This document shows positions 23,084 to 31,570 of a stretch of DNA of 45,882 bases, one piece after another (the first letter of the stretch is position 1; each line of letters starts with the position of its first letter). The notes below the pieces were generated by a model that did no database searches, had not been told where the DNA came from, and saw only the letters and a list, made by a program, of their open reading frames with translations. This DNA is from Gp6-AA40 sp035496255 (GTDB lineage: Bacteria > Acidobacteriota > Vicinamibacteria > Vicinamibacterales > UBA2999), in contig DATJEU010000023.1 of assembly GCA_035496255.1 (NCBI GenBank), forward strand, positions 1-45,882, in the 5' to 3' direction. Position numbers and translations under genes: made by a program.

Positions 23084-24404
23084 GCCCAGCGCGTCGGGCC
23101 AGCGCCCTGGCCTCTGCACTCGCTCGGGCGGCGATCTCTCCGGCATCGAGCCGAGCCGCCTCCTGATTCCTCACGAGCACCTCGCCATCCACCATCGTCA
23201 GCGTCACATCCGTCGGACGAGCGGCATAGACGATCGCGGAAACAGGATCTGGGGCGGGTGCCAGATGTGGGGCAGCCGCGTCGATGAGGATCAGGTCGGC
23301 TCGTTTGCCGACTTCGATCGAACCCACAAGATGATCGACGCCCAACGCACGCGCGCCGTTGCACGTGGCCATACGGAGGACCTGCACGGCCGGGAGAATT
23401 CCCGGACGGTGACGCAGCGTTTGAAGCATGGCTGCCAGCCGCATCTCGTGGAACATGTCGAGGCTGTTGTTGCACGCGGCACCGTCTGCGCCGAGGCTGA
23501 CGCATGCTCCGCGGCCCAGGAGCTCCGTTACCGGCGCGATCCCCGATCCGAGCTTCAAATTGGACCCGGGGCAGTGCGCGATCTTGACGTCTTCGCTCGC
23601 CAGAATCTCCTGCTCGTGTTCGTCCACCTGCACGCAGTGCGCGACGTTCAGGCGCGGCGTGGTCAGGCCGGCCTGCTGCAGATACTCGATGTTCGCGACG
23701 CCGGTCTGGCGACGGATGAGCGCAACTTCGTCCCGTTGTTCCGACGCGTGCGTGTGCACGAGCGCGCGATGCCGATCGGAAAGCGCCGCGACTGCCTCGA
23801 GCAGCTCGCGCGAGCACGAGACGGCAAACCGTGGCGCGAACGCCGCGCGAATCCGGCCGTTCGCACTGTTGTCGTAGTGCCCGTGCAGGGCAACGGCTTC
23901 GTCGATCGAACGCCGCGTCTGCTCCCGCAGCCGCTGCGGAATGTCGTCGGTCGCCGCGTCCATCATGCATTTGCCGATCACTGCGCGAATGCCGGTCGCC
24001 GTGACCGCGTCGAACACCGCATCGGTGTCGTACACCGTTTCCATCGTGAGCACGGTGGTCGTCCCGCTGCGCAGAAGCTCCAGGCAGGCGAGATCGGCCG
24101 CCGCGCGAAGCGACGCTGGCGTATGCGCCGCTTCCATCGGCCAGATCCGCGTCCGCAGCCACTGAAGTAGCGGGAGATCGTCGGCGTAGCCGCGGAAGAG
24201 CGTCTGGCAGAGATGAATGTGAGTCTGAATGAAGCCTGGAAGGAGGTACTGGCCGCCGGCGTTGATGACAACGTCGTGAGGGGCGGCCGGCTCGAGGCCG
24301 ATGCTGGCGATGGTTCCGTCGCGCACCGACACGGCTCCGGTCACCACCTCGACTCGCTCGTTCATCGTCAGGATGGTGGCGTTCCGGATGAGCGTCGAGG
24401 GCAC
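23079..24404 (-). CDS. Amidohydrolase, MTA/SAH-deaminase-like
   Basis: The 441-residue protein is a cytoplasmic metal-dependent hydrolase of the MtaD/SsnA/TrzN group. Metal-site residues: His62 and His64 in QTHIHLCQTL, the HTHASEQ and VAHCV histidines, and the catalytic Asp in SLGADGAACNNSLDMFHEMR. N- and C-terminal strands form the composite beta domain (GKRADLILID). MtaD relatives deaminate adenosine-type nucleosides; others act on guanine or pterins. GTG 24404 is chosen because it overlaps the xdhC stop by one base (TAGTG) and the family begins at IRNATILTM. Linkage to xdhC suggests purine or molybdenum-enzyme-related metabolism. Confidence 0.88.
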   Translation of the reverse strand: MPSTLIRNATILTMNERVEVVTGAVSVRDGTIASIGLEPAAPHDVVINAGGQYLLPGFIQTHIHLCQTLFRGYADDLPLLQWLRTRIWPMEAAHTPASLRAAADLACLELLRSGTTTVLTMETVYDTDAVFDAVTATGIRAVIGKCMMDAATDDIPQRLREQTRRSIDEAVALHGHYDNSANGRIRAAFAPRFAVSCSRELLEAVAALSDRHRALVHTHASEQRDEVALIRRQTGVANIEYLQQAGLTTPRLNVAHCVQVDEHEQEILASEDVKIAHCPGSNLKLGSGIAPVTELLGRGACVSLGADGAACNNSLDMFHEMRLAAMLQTLRHRPGILPAVQVLRMATCNGARALGVDHLVGSIEVGKRADLILIDAAAPHLAPAPDPVSAIVYAARPTDVTLTMVDGEVLVRNQEAARLDAGEIAARASAEARALARRAGL

Positions 24405-25237
24405 TATTTCTTCAGCGCGCCTTCCCACCGCATGCTGACGGCGGCGACGTTCGGCTCGGTGATCTTGCCGTGCTTCACGGCAATGAGCTCCGCGAGGATG
24501 CTGACCGCGATCTCCTGTGGCGTGATCGCGCCGATATCGAGACCGATGGGCGCGTGGACGTGCGCCAGCGTTTCCGGCGTGGCGCCTTCTTCCCGCAGCG
24601 CGTCGTAGATTCGCTTGACCTTGGCCCTGCTGCCGATCAGGCCGATGTAGCGCAGGTTCGCCGGCATCAGCGCGCGCAGCGCATCGAGGTCATGTTTGTG
24701 GCCGCGCGTGACGATGACGCCGTACGCGGTCGGTGGGAGGCGGTTGGTCTGCAGCCAGGTTGGGATGTCGTCAACGACGACGTCGACGCCGGGCTGAAAG
24801 CGTCCCGCGTCGGCAAATTTCTCGCGGTCGTCGATGACGTGCACGCGAAAGCCGGTGTCGTGCGCCATCCGCGCCAGGCTCGCGCCCACGTGCCCCGCGC
24901 CGAAGATGTAGACGTCGGGAGCGGGCTCGACCGGTTCGATGAACACTTCCATCTGGCCCCCGCAAATCAGCCCGGACTCTTCGGCGATGTCGTCGGTGAG
25001 CTCGTATTTGACGTTCAGCGGACGCCGTGCCTCGAGCGCTTCGCGCGCCTTCCAGAACGCGTCGTTCTCGTAGCACCCGCCCCCGATCGTGCCGACGGTA
25101 CGGCCATCCGCGAACACCAGCATCTTGGCGCCGACGCGCTGCGGCGTTGATCCGGTGGAGGAGGTGATGGTGACGAGCGCCACTTCCTCGCCGCGGGCGA
25201 GCGCCTCGGACAGCGCGGCGAAGACTTCCTGGTTCAC
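24404..25237 (-). CDS. xdhC: XdhC/CoxI family protein (molybdenum hydroxylase maturation)
   Basis: XdhC/CoxI proteins bind the molybdenum cofactor and help insert a sulfurated form into xanthine dehydrogenase-type enzymes. The 277-residue product shows the N-terminal XdhC_CoxI domain (VTITSSTGSTPQRVGAKMLV, GTIGGGCYE, CGGQMEVFIEPV). The C-terminal Rossmann domain has VYIFGAGHVGASLARMA, VTRGHKHDLDAL, YIGLIGSRAKV and IHAPIGL-like VHAPIGLDIGA. The GTG start lies 6 bases after TATAAT, so the transcript is probably leaderless. No xanthine dehydrogenase subunit lies in the window; the next gene is an amidohydrolase. Confidence 0.9.
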   Translation of the reverse strand: MNQEVFAALSEALARGEEVALVTITSSTGSTPQRVGAKMLVFADGRTVGTIGGGCYENDAFWKAREALEARRPLNVKYELTDDIAEESGLICGGQMEVFIEPVEPAPDVYIFGAGHVGASLARMAHDTGFRVHVIDDREKFADAGRFQPGVDVVVDDIPTWLQTNRLPPTAYGVIVTRGHKHDLDALRALMPANLRYIGLIGSRAKVKRIYDALREEGATPETLAHVHAPIGLDIGAITPQEIAVSILAELIAVKHGKITEPNVAAVSMRWEGALKK

Positions 25238-25243
25238 GGGGTG

Positions 25244-25249
25244 ATTATA
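25244..25249 (-). promoter_or_regulatory. Consensus -10 of the xdhC operon, leaderless
   Basis: On the minus strand TATAAT is followed by CACCCC and then GTG (25237). The 6-base gap leaves no room for a ribosome-binding site. Confidence 0.55.
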
Positions 25250-25266
25250 GCGAGACGGTCGCGCGT

Positions 25267-25363
25267 CGCTGTTCTCGGTGCTGGGTGCCTGGTGCCTGGT
25301 TCGTGTTCAGGTTGGTTCTGGGTTCTGGGTGCTGGGTTCGGGGTTCGGGGTTCGGGTGCCGTG
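25267..25363 (+). repeat. Left arm: GGTTCGG/GGTTCTG heptamer array
   Basis: TTCGTGTTCAGGTT is followed by degenerate GGTTCTG units, then three near-perfect GGGTTCG units. It pairs in inverse orientation with the array at 25683-25798, which repeats the same order of words, starting TTCGTGTTCAGGTTCGG when reverse-complemented. The small membrane-protein gene lies between the arms. Confidence 0.8.
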
Positions 25364-25390
25364 GGGCCACAGCAGCTGGAATCGAACGCG

Positions 25391-25615
25391 CTAGAACCAG
25401 GTCGACGAGCGGCGTCCGCGAATCAGGCGGGTGACGACGTAAGCGATTGCGAGGAAGGCCAGGATGCGAAGGAGCGGGTGGGTCCGGCGGCGTTGCCAGG
25501 GAGCGGCGCCCCACGGCTGATGCACGCGGCGGCCCGTCGGACCTTCGAACCGGTAGTCGGTCCAATTGATGAAGTCAGCGAAGGGCGACCGGCGGTAGCC
25601 CCGGGGTCTGAACAC
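25391..25615 (-). CDS. Small membrane protein, hypothetical
   Basis: The 74-residue product begins with a basic/aromatic stretch (RPRGYRRSPFADFINWTDYR) and ends with one membrane helix (LLRILAFLAIAYVVTRLI) followed by RGRRSSTWF, suggesting a C-terminal anchor with a positive end. I do not recognise a family. GTG 25615 is the nearest start; the frame stays open upstream through a dispersed hairpin and the heptamer array, giving non-natural sequence, so a later start is more likely. It lies downstream of the PBP gene on the same strand and within the pair of inverted arrays. Confidence 0.5.
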   Translation of the reverse strand: MFRPRGYRRSPFADFINWTDYRFEGPTGRRVHQPWGAAPWQRRRTHPLLRILAFLAIAYVVTRLIRGRRSSTWF

Positions 25616-25651
25616 GGCGTAATCGACGGAATTGACGGCGGCTGGGTTCCA

Positions 25652-25677
25652 CGCGGACCTGACAAGGTCCGCGCCAC
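25652..25677. repeat. Dispersed CGCGGACCT hairpin
   Basis: CGCGGACCT, loop GACA, AGGTCCGCG, then CCAC. The reverse complement starts GTGGCGCGGACCTTGTC, the same 17 bases found at 10370. It is the third copy of the family in the window. Confidence 0.75.
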
Positions 25678-25682
25678 GACGA

Positions 25683-25798
25683 ACGCTGAACCCGAACCCC
25701 GAACCCCGAACCCCGAACCCCGAACCCCGAACCCAGAACTCGGAACCCAGAACCGAACCTGAACACGAACTGAGAACCAAGAACTCAGAAGCGCGAAC
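25683..25798 (-). repeat. Right arm: inverted heptamer array
   Basis: On the plus strand there are at least five consecutive CCCGAAC-type units, then degenerate CCAGAAC units and a tail GAACCTGAACACGAACTGAG ending in AGAAGCGC. The tail matches the right end of the locus at 1851-2036 (GAACCTGAACACGAACCGAG and AGAAGCGC). Confidence 0.85.
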
Positions 25799-25799
25799 T

Positions 25800-28196
25800 C
25801 TACCGGTGCACCTCGCAGTACTCGTTCGGCTCCGAACCGCTCAGGAACGACTCCGTCATCACATGCGGACAGTTCGGCGTCGCGAGCTTGCCCGTGTCCT
25901 TGTCGATCTCGACGAACGTGATCCCTTCCGGCGCTTCGAACTGGCGGTTGCCGTGTCCCGCGAGGACGCGCTTCATGAACTGCGTCCAGATCGGCAAGGC
26001 CGCCGCTGAGCCCGTGAGCCGCAGCGGCTGGTTGTCGTCGTAGCCAACCCACGTCACGGTGAGCAGTTCCGGCGTGAAGCCGACGAACCAGGCGTCGCGC
26101 AGGTCGTTGGTCGTGCCGCTCTTGCCGGCGGCGTCGAGGGTGAAGCCGGCCGCCCGCGCCCCGGCGCCCGTGCCCTCGTTGATCACGCTCCGCAGCATGT
26201 TCGTGACGAGGAAGGTCGTGTCCGCGCGCGCCACGCTCTTCAGCTTTCCGGCCGCCGGTGTCAGCATCTTGCCTGGCGTCGCGATGCGATCGATCGCGTG
26301 CAGCGGACGCACCGACCCGTCGTTGGTGAAGAGCGTGTATGCCGTCGCCACTTCGAGGGGCGTGAGCTCGAACACGCCGAGGGCGATCGACGGGTACGCC
26401 TGTGGCGGTGTGCCGACGCCGACCTTCCGCCACAGCGCCGCGACGTTGTCGAAGCCGACCTGGTAGCCCACCTGGATCGTTCCGAGATTGCGCGACCGCG
26501 CCAGCGCCTGACGCCACGTGATCGGGCCGTCATATTCGTCGTAGTTCTTCGGCTCCCAGGTCTGGCCGTTGAAGTCGAAGGTCGCCGGCGAATCGTCGGT
26601 GATCGCCGCCGGCGTGAAGTCGGTCCGTCCTTCGGCGTACGCCCGCTCGAACGCCGCGAGGTAGACGAACGGCTTGAACACCGAGCCCGGCTGCCGGTGG
26701 GCGGAGATCGCGCGGTTGAACTGTGAGCTGTTGTACGACCGCCCGCCGACCATCGCCAGGATCTCGCCGGTTCGCGGATCGACGGCAATGAGTGCGGCCT
26801 GCGGCGGCGGCGACGGCTTGCGACGGCGTTTGGCGAGTTGCGCATCGACATTCGCGAGCCCGTCGCGCACGGCGTCGAGCGCTGCCCGCTGCATGTTGAG
26901 GTCGAGCGTGGTGTAGACGTCCAGCGTCCCTGGCTTCGTCGTCAGGCCCGGGAAGTCGTCGTTCAGTTGCTCGCTGACGAGATCGACGAAGTAGGGCGCC
27001 TCGTTGTCCACCGCGCGCGCCACCACCTGCATCGGCTCGCGTGACGCGTGGGCCGCCTGGTCCTCGGTGATGTAGCGCTCCGAGGCCATCGCGGCAATGA
27101 CGACGTTGCGGCGCTCGAGTGCGCGTTTGGGATTCGAGAACGGCGACCGCGAGATCGGACTGTTGATCGTGCCGGCGATCGTCGCTGCTTCGCTGATGCT
27201 GATGTTGGCGACGTCTTTCGCGAAGAAGATGCGTGCCGCTTCCGCCACGCCGTGGATGCCGAACGACCCGCGCTGTCCCAGGTAGACGTCGTTCAGGTAC
27301 ATCTCGAGGATCTCGTCCTTCGAGGCACGGCGCTCGAGGACCAGCGACATGAACGCCTGCTCGACGCGGCGCAGGCGCGATCCCCACGACTTGCCGCGCG
27401 TGCCGGTCTGGATTTCGGCGTTGAACTCGTCTTCGAAGAAGAACATGCGCGCGAGCTGCTCCGTGATCGTGCTCGCGCCCGACACCTGGTGATCGCCCAT
27501 CACGTTGCGGACCGCGGCGCCGATGAAGCGGATCGGATTGATTCCGGGATGCGAGTAGAAGCGCTGATCCTCGATCGACAGCACCGCCTGCTGCATGTAC
27601 TTCGGGATCGCCGACAGCGGAACGTGGCGGCGCTTCTCGCGGACGCTCGACGTCATCAGCGCCGTCAACAATGGCGCGTCGAGGATGACGCCGTCCTGCT
27701 TGCCGGAGCCGGTCACGTCCACCGCCTGCACGTTGACCGGCGGGGGTGGAGCAGTGGCGGCGCGTGTGCGCGTCGGCGGTGGCGTGAAGGTGACGTGGAC
27801 GGCGTGTCCCGCGAAGGCACCGCCGCGCGGCGTGATGGCCAGGCCGTTGCGGACCACCGCGAACTCGCCGGGATTCGAGCCTTTCGGCGTCTGTGCGTAC
27901 CCGAGATCGTTGAGCCGGTTGATCAGATCCTGCGGGGAGAGCGATTGCCCGCGGCGGATCTCGACGGGTCGCGCGTAAACCCGCGGGAACGTGCGTTCGC
28001 GTTCCCCGTGCAGCCGCTCATCGATCATCTTGCCGAACGAGACCCAGAGGTAGGAGGTCGCAGCGACGCCCCCCAGCACCAGCGCGGCGACCACGGCGAT
28101 CAGCGCACGCCGCAAGCCCTTGGGCAGCCGGATCCTGGCGCGCCGGCGGCGAGGAGCCTTGCGCGCTCGCGCCTGATTCCGACTTTCAACTTTCAA
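25800..28196 (-). CDS. Class A penicillin-binding protein (PBP1b type)
   Basis: This bifunctional peptidoglycan synthase has 798 residues, with a cytoplasmic basic tail, one membrane helix at about 28-52 and a UB2H-like region (PVEIRRGQSLSPQDLINRLN). The glycosyltransferase (GT51) domain has catalytic Glu209 in SIEDQRFYSHPGIN, GASTITEQLAR and the RRVEQAF/EMYLNDVYLGQ motifs. The transpeptidase has nucleophile Ser505 (GSVFK), SRN and KSGTTND. It acts in the periplasm. The TTG start at 28196 lies within a CTTTCAA-type repeat and lacks a good ribosome-binding site, so the exact start is uncertain. It follows bshC by 15 bases. No gene symbol is given because mrcB/pbp names depend on the organism. 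Confidence 0.93.
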   Translation of the reverse strand: MKVESRNQARARKAPRRRRARIRLPKGLRRALIAVVAALVLGGVAATSYLWVSFGKMIDERLHGERERTFPRVYARPVEIRRGQSLSPQDLINRLNDLGYAQTPKGSNPGEFAVVRNGLAITPRGGAFAGHAVHVTFTPPPTRTRAATAPPPPVNVQAVDVTGSGKQDGVILDAPLLTALMTSSVREKRRHVPLSAIPKYMQQAVLSIEDQRFYSHPGINPIRFIGAAVRNVMGDHQVSGASTITEQLARMFFFEDEFNAEIQTGTRGKSWGSRLRRVEQAFMSLVLERRASKDEILEMYLNDVYLGQRGSFGIHGVAEAARIFFAKDVANISISEAATIAGTINSPISRSPFSNPKRALERRNVVIAAMASERYITEDQAAHASREPMQVVARAVDNEAPYFVDLVSEQLNDDFPGLTTKPGTLDVYTTLDLNMQRAALDAVRDGLANVDAQLAKRRRKPSPPPQAALIAVDPRTGEILAMVGGRSYNSSQFNRAISAHRQPGSVFKPFVYLAAFERAYAEGRTDFTPAAITDDSPATFDFNGQTWEPKNYDEYDGPITWRQALARSRNLGTIQVGYQVGFDNVAALWRKVGVGTPPQAYPSIALGVFELTPLEVATAYTLFTNDGSVRPLHAIDRIATPGKMLTPAAGKLKSVARADTTFLVTNMLRSVINEGTGAGARAAGFTLDAAGKSGTTNDLRDAWFVGFTPELLTVTWVGYDDNQPLRLTGSAAALPIWTQFMKRVLAGHGNRQFEAPEGITFVEIDKDTGKLATPNCPHVMTESFLSGSEPNEYCEVHR

Positions 28197-28213
28197 TTTT
28201 TCACTTTCAACTT
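28182..28213. repeat. ACTTTCA heptamer array at the bshC-PBP junction
   Basis: Degenerate ACTTTCA units occur four times (ACTTTCAACTTTCAATTTTT then CACTTTCAACTT). The array overlaps the 3' end of bshC and the 5' end of the PBP gene, so it encodes the first residues (KVES) of the PBP. Confidence 0.55.
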
Positions 28214-29825
28214 AGATGGAGAGCACCCAGTGTTGTCCCATGTCGAGCGGCAATTCGTCGCCGAGGCGATCGATCAGGGCCGGGCCGTACTTGTTCAGGA
28301 ACGAGATGAACCCGATCTCGCGCTCCTGCGGATGGCCGTTCGGGAACGCCTGCGCCTGCGCATGGTGAAACTGCCGCTTCAGCGTCTCGTCCTTGCGCTT
28401 GGCGGCCTGGATGATCTTCCCGTGCAGTTTCTTCAGGTCGTCCTGCATGCGCGACAACGTGGACTTCGCCGTCCCCTCGAGCGTCGTGTCGACCTGCGTC
28501 ACCTCACGGGCCACCACCGCCATGTGTTCGTCGACGACGCGCATGGCGGCATGTACGGCGGCGTCCACCGAGGGCGGCAGTTGTGATTCCAGCAGCTCAT
28601 TGAGCGCGGCTTCGTCCTGGGCGCGCAAGGATTCGAGCGGGAAGTCGTACCGCGTGAGGAAGCGCATCGCGTTCGCGTCCACGAGCGTGGCCGTCGCGCG
28701 CTGTTGCAGCAGCGGCATCGGGATGCCGAACGCCTCATACACGCCGCGCAACTGCGCCAGATAAGCGAGCTCGTTCGGGCCCGCGACGTAACAGACCGTG
28801 GGAAACAACGTGTCCTGCACGAGCGGACGCAGCAACACGTTCGGGCTGAACTGCTCGGGACTGGTCCGCGCGCGCGCCGCCCACGCCTGCGGATCCTCGA
28901 TCGCCACCCGCTGGCCGTCGAGACGGAACAGGGCGACGCTGCCGTCGAGCGCTTCGACCTGCGCGTGATAACCCGCGGCCTGCAGTTGTTCACCGGCCTC
29001 GTTCGCCAGCCTGGTCGTCCGCGCCGGGTTCAGCAGTTCGGTCACGAACAGATCGCTGACCAGCGGCTTCGCCGCCGGGTCCGACGCGTCGTAGACGACC
29101 AGTCCCTTCGGACCGAGGACCGATTCGAGCCAGGTGCCGAACGCCTCGGCCATGCCCGCGCCAGGTGCGTAGATGCGGCGGACGTCAGCCAGGAGATCGG
29201 CGGTGAACTCGGTCGGGGGCAGCGCTGATTCGAGTTGTGCGAGGACGTCGGTGATCGAGGCGTCGAGGCGAACGTTGGCGACCGGGCCCGCGTGAGCGCC
29301 GGGCGGATTCCCGAGCTCGATCGAACAGGGGGACCCGTTCGCATCGAGCACGCCACAGTGACGCACTTCATCCCAGTCGTGGTCTTCGGCGTCCACCCAA
29401 AAAATCGCGACGGCGGGAACGCCTTCCCGATCGCGCACGCGTTCAGCGAGCTTCAGTGCGGTCAGCGCCTTGAGCAGCGTAAACAGCGGCCCACCGAGCA
29501 GACCGGCTTGCTGGCCGGTGACGATCGCGACGGTCTGCGGATCGCGGAGGCGATCGGCGGCGGCGCGCGCCTCCGGCGGTGCCTCCCGGCGATGCTGCTG
29601 CGCGCGCAGTACATCCGCGATACGGTCGCGCTGTCGCGGATGCTGTTGGACCCGCGCGATCCGTTCGCGCCAGGCCGCCGGCTCGGCCGGATTGCCCGCG
29701 AAGAACTCCCGCAGGCGCGGATAATCGTGGACGTAGTCGGCCGCGAGCCGGGAAATCCACCGAAACCGCCGGATATCGATGGGAAATCTACTGTGGGCAG
29801 TCGAGACGCCAGGCTGGGAGAGCAC
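28212..29825 (-). CDS. bshC: Bacillithiol biosynthesis cysteine-adding enzyme BshC
   Basis: BshC joins cysteine to glucosaminyl-malate, the last step of bacillithiol synthesis in the cytoplasm. The 537-residue protein matches the family throughout: LAADYVHDYPRLREFFAGNP near the N-terminus, VTGQQAGLLGGPLFTLLKAL (nucleotide-site GQQ), AIFWVDAEDHDWDEV, and the long C-terminal coiled coil (ARRKDE-like AAKRKDETLKRQFHHAQAQ) ending DMGQHWVL. The GTG start has a plausible promoter (TTGACA-N18-GACAGT) only 7 bases upstream, which supports it. BshA and BshB are not in the window, and the neighbouring PBP suggests only operon sharing. Confidence 0.93.
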   Translation of the reverse strand: MLSQPGVSTAHSRFPIDIRRFRWISRLAADYVHDYPRLREFFAGNPAEPAAWRERIARVQQHPRQRDRIADVLRAQQHRREAPPEARAAADRLRDPQTVAIVTGQQAGLLGGPLFTLLKALTALKLAERVRDREGVPAVAIFWVDAEDHDWDEVRHCGVLDANGSPCSIELGNPPGAHAGPVANVRLDASITDVLAQLESALPPTEFTADLLADVRRIYAPGAGMAEAFGTWLESVLGPKGLVVYDASDPAAKPLVSDLFVTELLNPARTTRLANEAGEQLQAAGYHAQVEALDGSVALFRLDGQRVAIEDPQAWAARARTSPEQFSPNVLLRPLVQDTLFPTVCYVAGPNELAYLAQLRGVYEAFGIPMPLLQQRATATLVDANAMRFLTRYDFPLESLRAQDEAALNELLESQLPPSVDAAVHAAMRVVDEHMAVVAREVTQVDTTLEGTAKSTLSRMQDDLKKLHGKIIQAAKRKDETLKRQFHHAQAQAFPNGHPQEREIGFISFLNKYGPALIDRLGDELPLDMGQHWVLSI

Positions 29826-29832
29826 CGCGGCT

Positions 29833-29862
29833 ACTGTCGCAAACCGCCGAGCGCAGTGTCAA
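29833..29862 (-). promoter_or_regulatory. Promoter of bshC
   Basis: On the minus strand TTGACA (29862-29857) and GACAGT (29838-29833) are 18 bases apart. The GTG start follows after 7 bases, again with no leader. Confidence 0.5.
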
Positions 29863-29914
29863 GGAAACGAAGACTTTAGATGTTACGATCGGAATCCACC
29901 GCAAGGGGTTTCCA

Positions 29915-31564
29915 CTGACAGAGGACGGTTCAGCATCGAGCGCCTCCGGCGCGCGTCCCTCGACTTTCGGGGTCTATACCGTCGATGCCGCCATGGGCGA
30001 CGGCCGATTCGGGCCGTTGTTCCTGGCGCACGATGCCGCGGGCCTCTCCGTCGTCGTCCGTACGTTTGCCCAGCCGTTCTCGCATAGCGAGCGGCAGCGT
30101 GTGGCCTATGCGCTCGGCGCACTCTGCAAGACATCGCTCGAGCACCCGGCCATCGCCACACCGATCACCTCAGGCGAGCAGGACGGCCACCTCTACCTCG
30201 TTCACACCTATCTGAGAGGCACGTCGCTCGCCGACTACGTCGAAACCTCCGGTCATCCGCCGCTGTCCGACGTGATGGTGCGCATCACCCATCTTGCCGG
30301 CGCGCTCGACTTTGCTGCGGCGGCCGGCGTGCTTCACGGTGCCCTGAGCGCGCGCGACATCATCTTTTCGCCCGACAGTGCCGGTGTGTCGGGTTTTGGC
30401 CTGGTGCAGGCATTGGAAGCCGCCAGCGTTCCCGGATTCCACGCCCGTCGCGAGGACGACCTGCGGGCATTTGCCGAAATCACGTGCGAGCTCGCTGGAA
30501 TCGACGTGCCGGGACCGTTTTCGAGCGCCCTCGAATTCGCGAAGGCGCTGCAGGCGACGCTGGCCGCGCCGCCCGAATCTTCAGCAGGATCTTTCCGCAC
30601 GCTGGAGCAGCCTTCCGCCGCGTCCGAGGACGTCTGGCCCTCTGAACCAACCGAATCCGGGCCGCACATCGTGGAACCGGAAACGGCGTTCCCGTCGGAG
30701 CACGATGCCGCGGGCGGTCTCGATATTCCGCTGCGTCCAGAAGCACCGGCGGCTGCCTTCCGCGACGAGCCGACGCTGCCACTGCCATCGCTGCCGCCGA
30801 CGATGTTCGGTGCGGCGGCTGCGGCGGTACCGCAGCGATCGCGTGGATGGCTGCTTGTTCCCGCGTTCTTCCTGATCGTCGCGGCCGGCGTGCTCCTTGG
30901 CTTCACGTCTGGTTTCTTCGCCCGTGAGCCATCGGCACCGCAGGCGGCGAACACGGCAAGCGGCACCGAACCGGAAGCCACCAGCGGGCGCGCTTATACG
31001 GACGCGCCGGTGGAAGAAAGCCGATCTCCTGCCACGCCGCCGACGAATCCGTCCGAGCCCACGCAGTCCGTGCCGACGCAGTCCGTGCCCACGCCGGTGG
31101 CCCCTCCGCAAGCAGCAGCGTCAACGCCATCCGCGCCCTCGCCAGCATCACCAGCGGGACCAGCACCGGCGCCGCCAGCACTGACGCAGCCCGCACCGAC
31201 GCCACCGGCGCCGGCCCCGTCCGCGCCGATCCAGACGCCGACGTCAGCGACGCCAGCGCCTGCGAGGGTTGCTCCGCCGGCTGTTCCACCAGCAGAGCGT
31301 CGCGCAGCACCGTCGCGCACGGCCGTGACGGAGCCGCCGCACACCGGTCCGGCCGCGATGCGGGTGGAATCGAATCCGATGGGTGCGCAGGTGTTCATCG
31401 ACGGCAAGCCGGTGGGCTACACGCCTCTGGTCGTAGGCGACCTGACGCCGGGCACTCACAGCGTGCGCATGCAGATCCCGGGATATCGCTCGTGGGTCAA
31501 CGCGGTGACGCTCGGGCCCGGTGCGCGCGAACGCGTCGCCGCGTCGCTCGAACAGCAACAGTGA
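29915..31564 (+). CDS. Membrane pseudokinase with C-terminal PEGA domain
   Basis: About 549 residues: a protein-kinase-like fold (about 15-210), a Ser/Thr/Pro-rich stretch, a membrane helix at about 312-334, a long Pro/Ala linker (335-480) and a PEGA domain (482-549: VESNPMGAQVFIDGKPVGYT). Key kinase residues are lost: the VAIK lysine is Arg49 (VVVR), HRD is HGA at 141-143, and DFG is GFG at 160-162, so it is a probable pseudokinase. The start is unclear: in frame there is only CTG 29915 behind AAGGGG, or a late ATG. ATG 29880 would read MLRSESTARGF then stop, but one extra G in the GGGG run at 29904-29907 would join the frames. Divergent from bshC; carA follows. Confidence 0.78.
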   Translation: MTEDGSASSASGARPSTFGVYTVDAAMGDGRFGPLFLAHDAAGLSVVVRTFAQPFSHSERQRVAYALGALCKTSLEHPAIATPITSGEQDGHLYLVHTYLRGTSLADYVETSGHPPLSDVMVRITHLAGALDFAAAAGVLHGALSARDIIFSPDSAGVSGFGLVQALEAASVPGFHARREDDLRAFAEITCELAGIDVPGPFSSALEFAKALQATLAAPPESSAGSFRTLEQPSAASEDVWPSEPTESGPHIVEPETAFPSEHDAAGGLDIPLRPEAPAAAFRDEPTLPLPSLPPTMFGAAAAAVPQRSRGWLLVPAFFLIVAAGVLLGFTSGFFAREPSAPQAANTASGTEPEATSGRAYTDAPVEESRSPATPPTNPSEPTQSVPTQSVPTPVAPPQAAASTPSAPSPASPAGPAPAPPALTQPAPTPPAPAPSAPIQTPTSATPAPARVAPPAVPPAERRAAPSRTAVTEPPHTGPAAMRVESNPMGAQVFIDGKPVGYTPLVVGDLTPGTHSVRMQIPGYRSWVNAVTLGPGARERVAASLEQQQ

Positions 31565-31570
31565 TGAAGG

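Noticed and set aside
23046..23100. Search for a CIRCE operator in the hrcA upstream region.
   Set aside because: No TTAGCACTC/GAGTGCTAA-like inverted pair was found; only a TATAAT is present.
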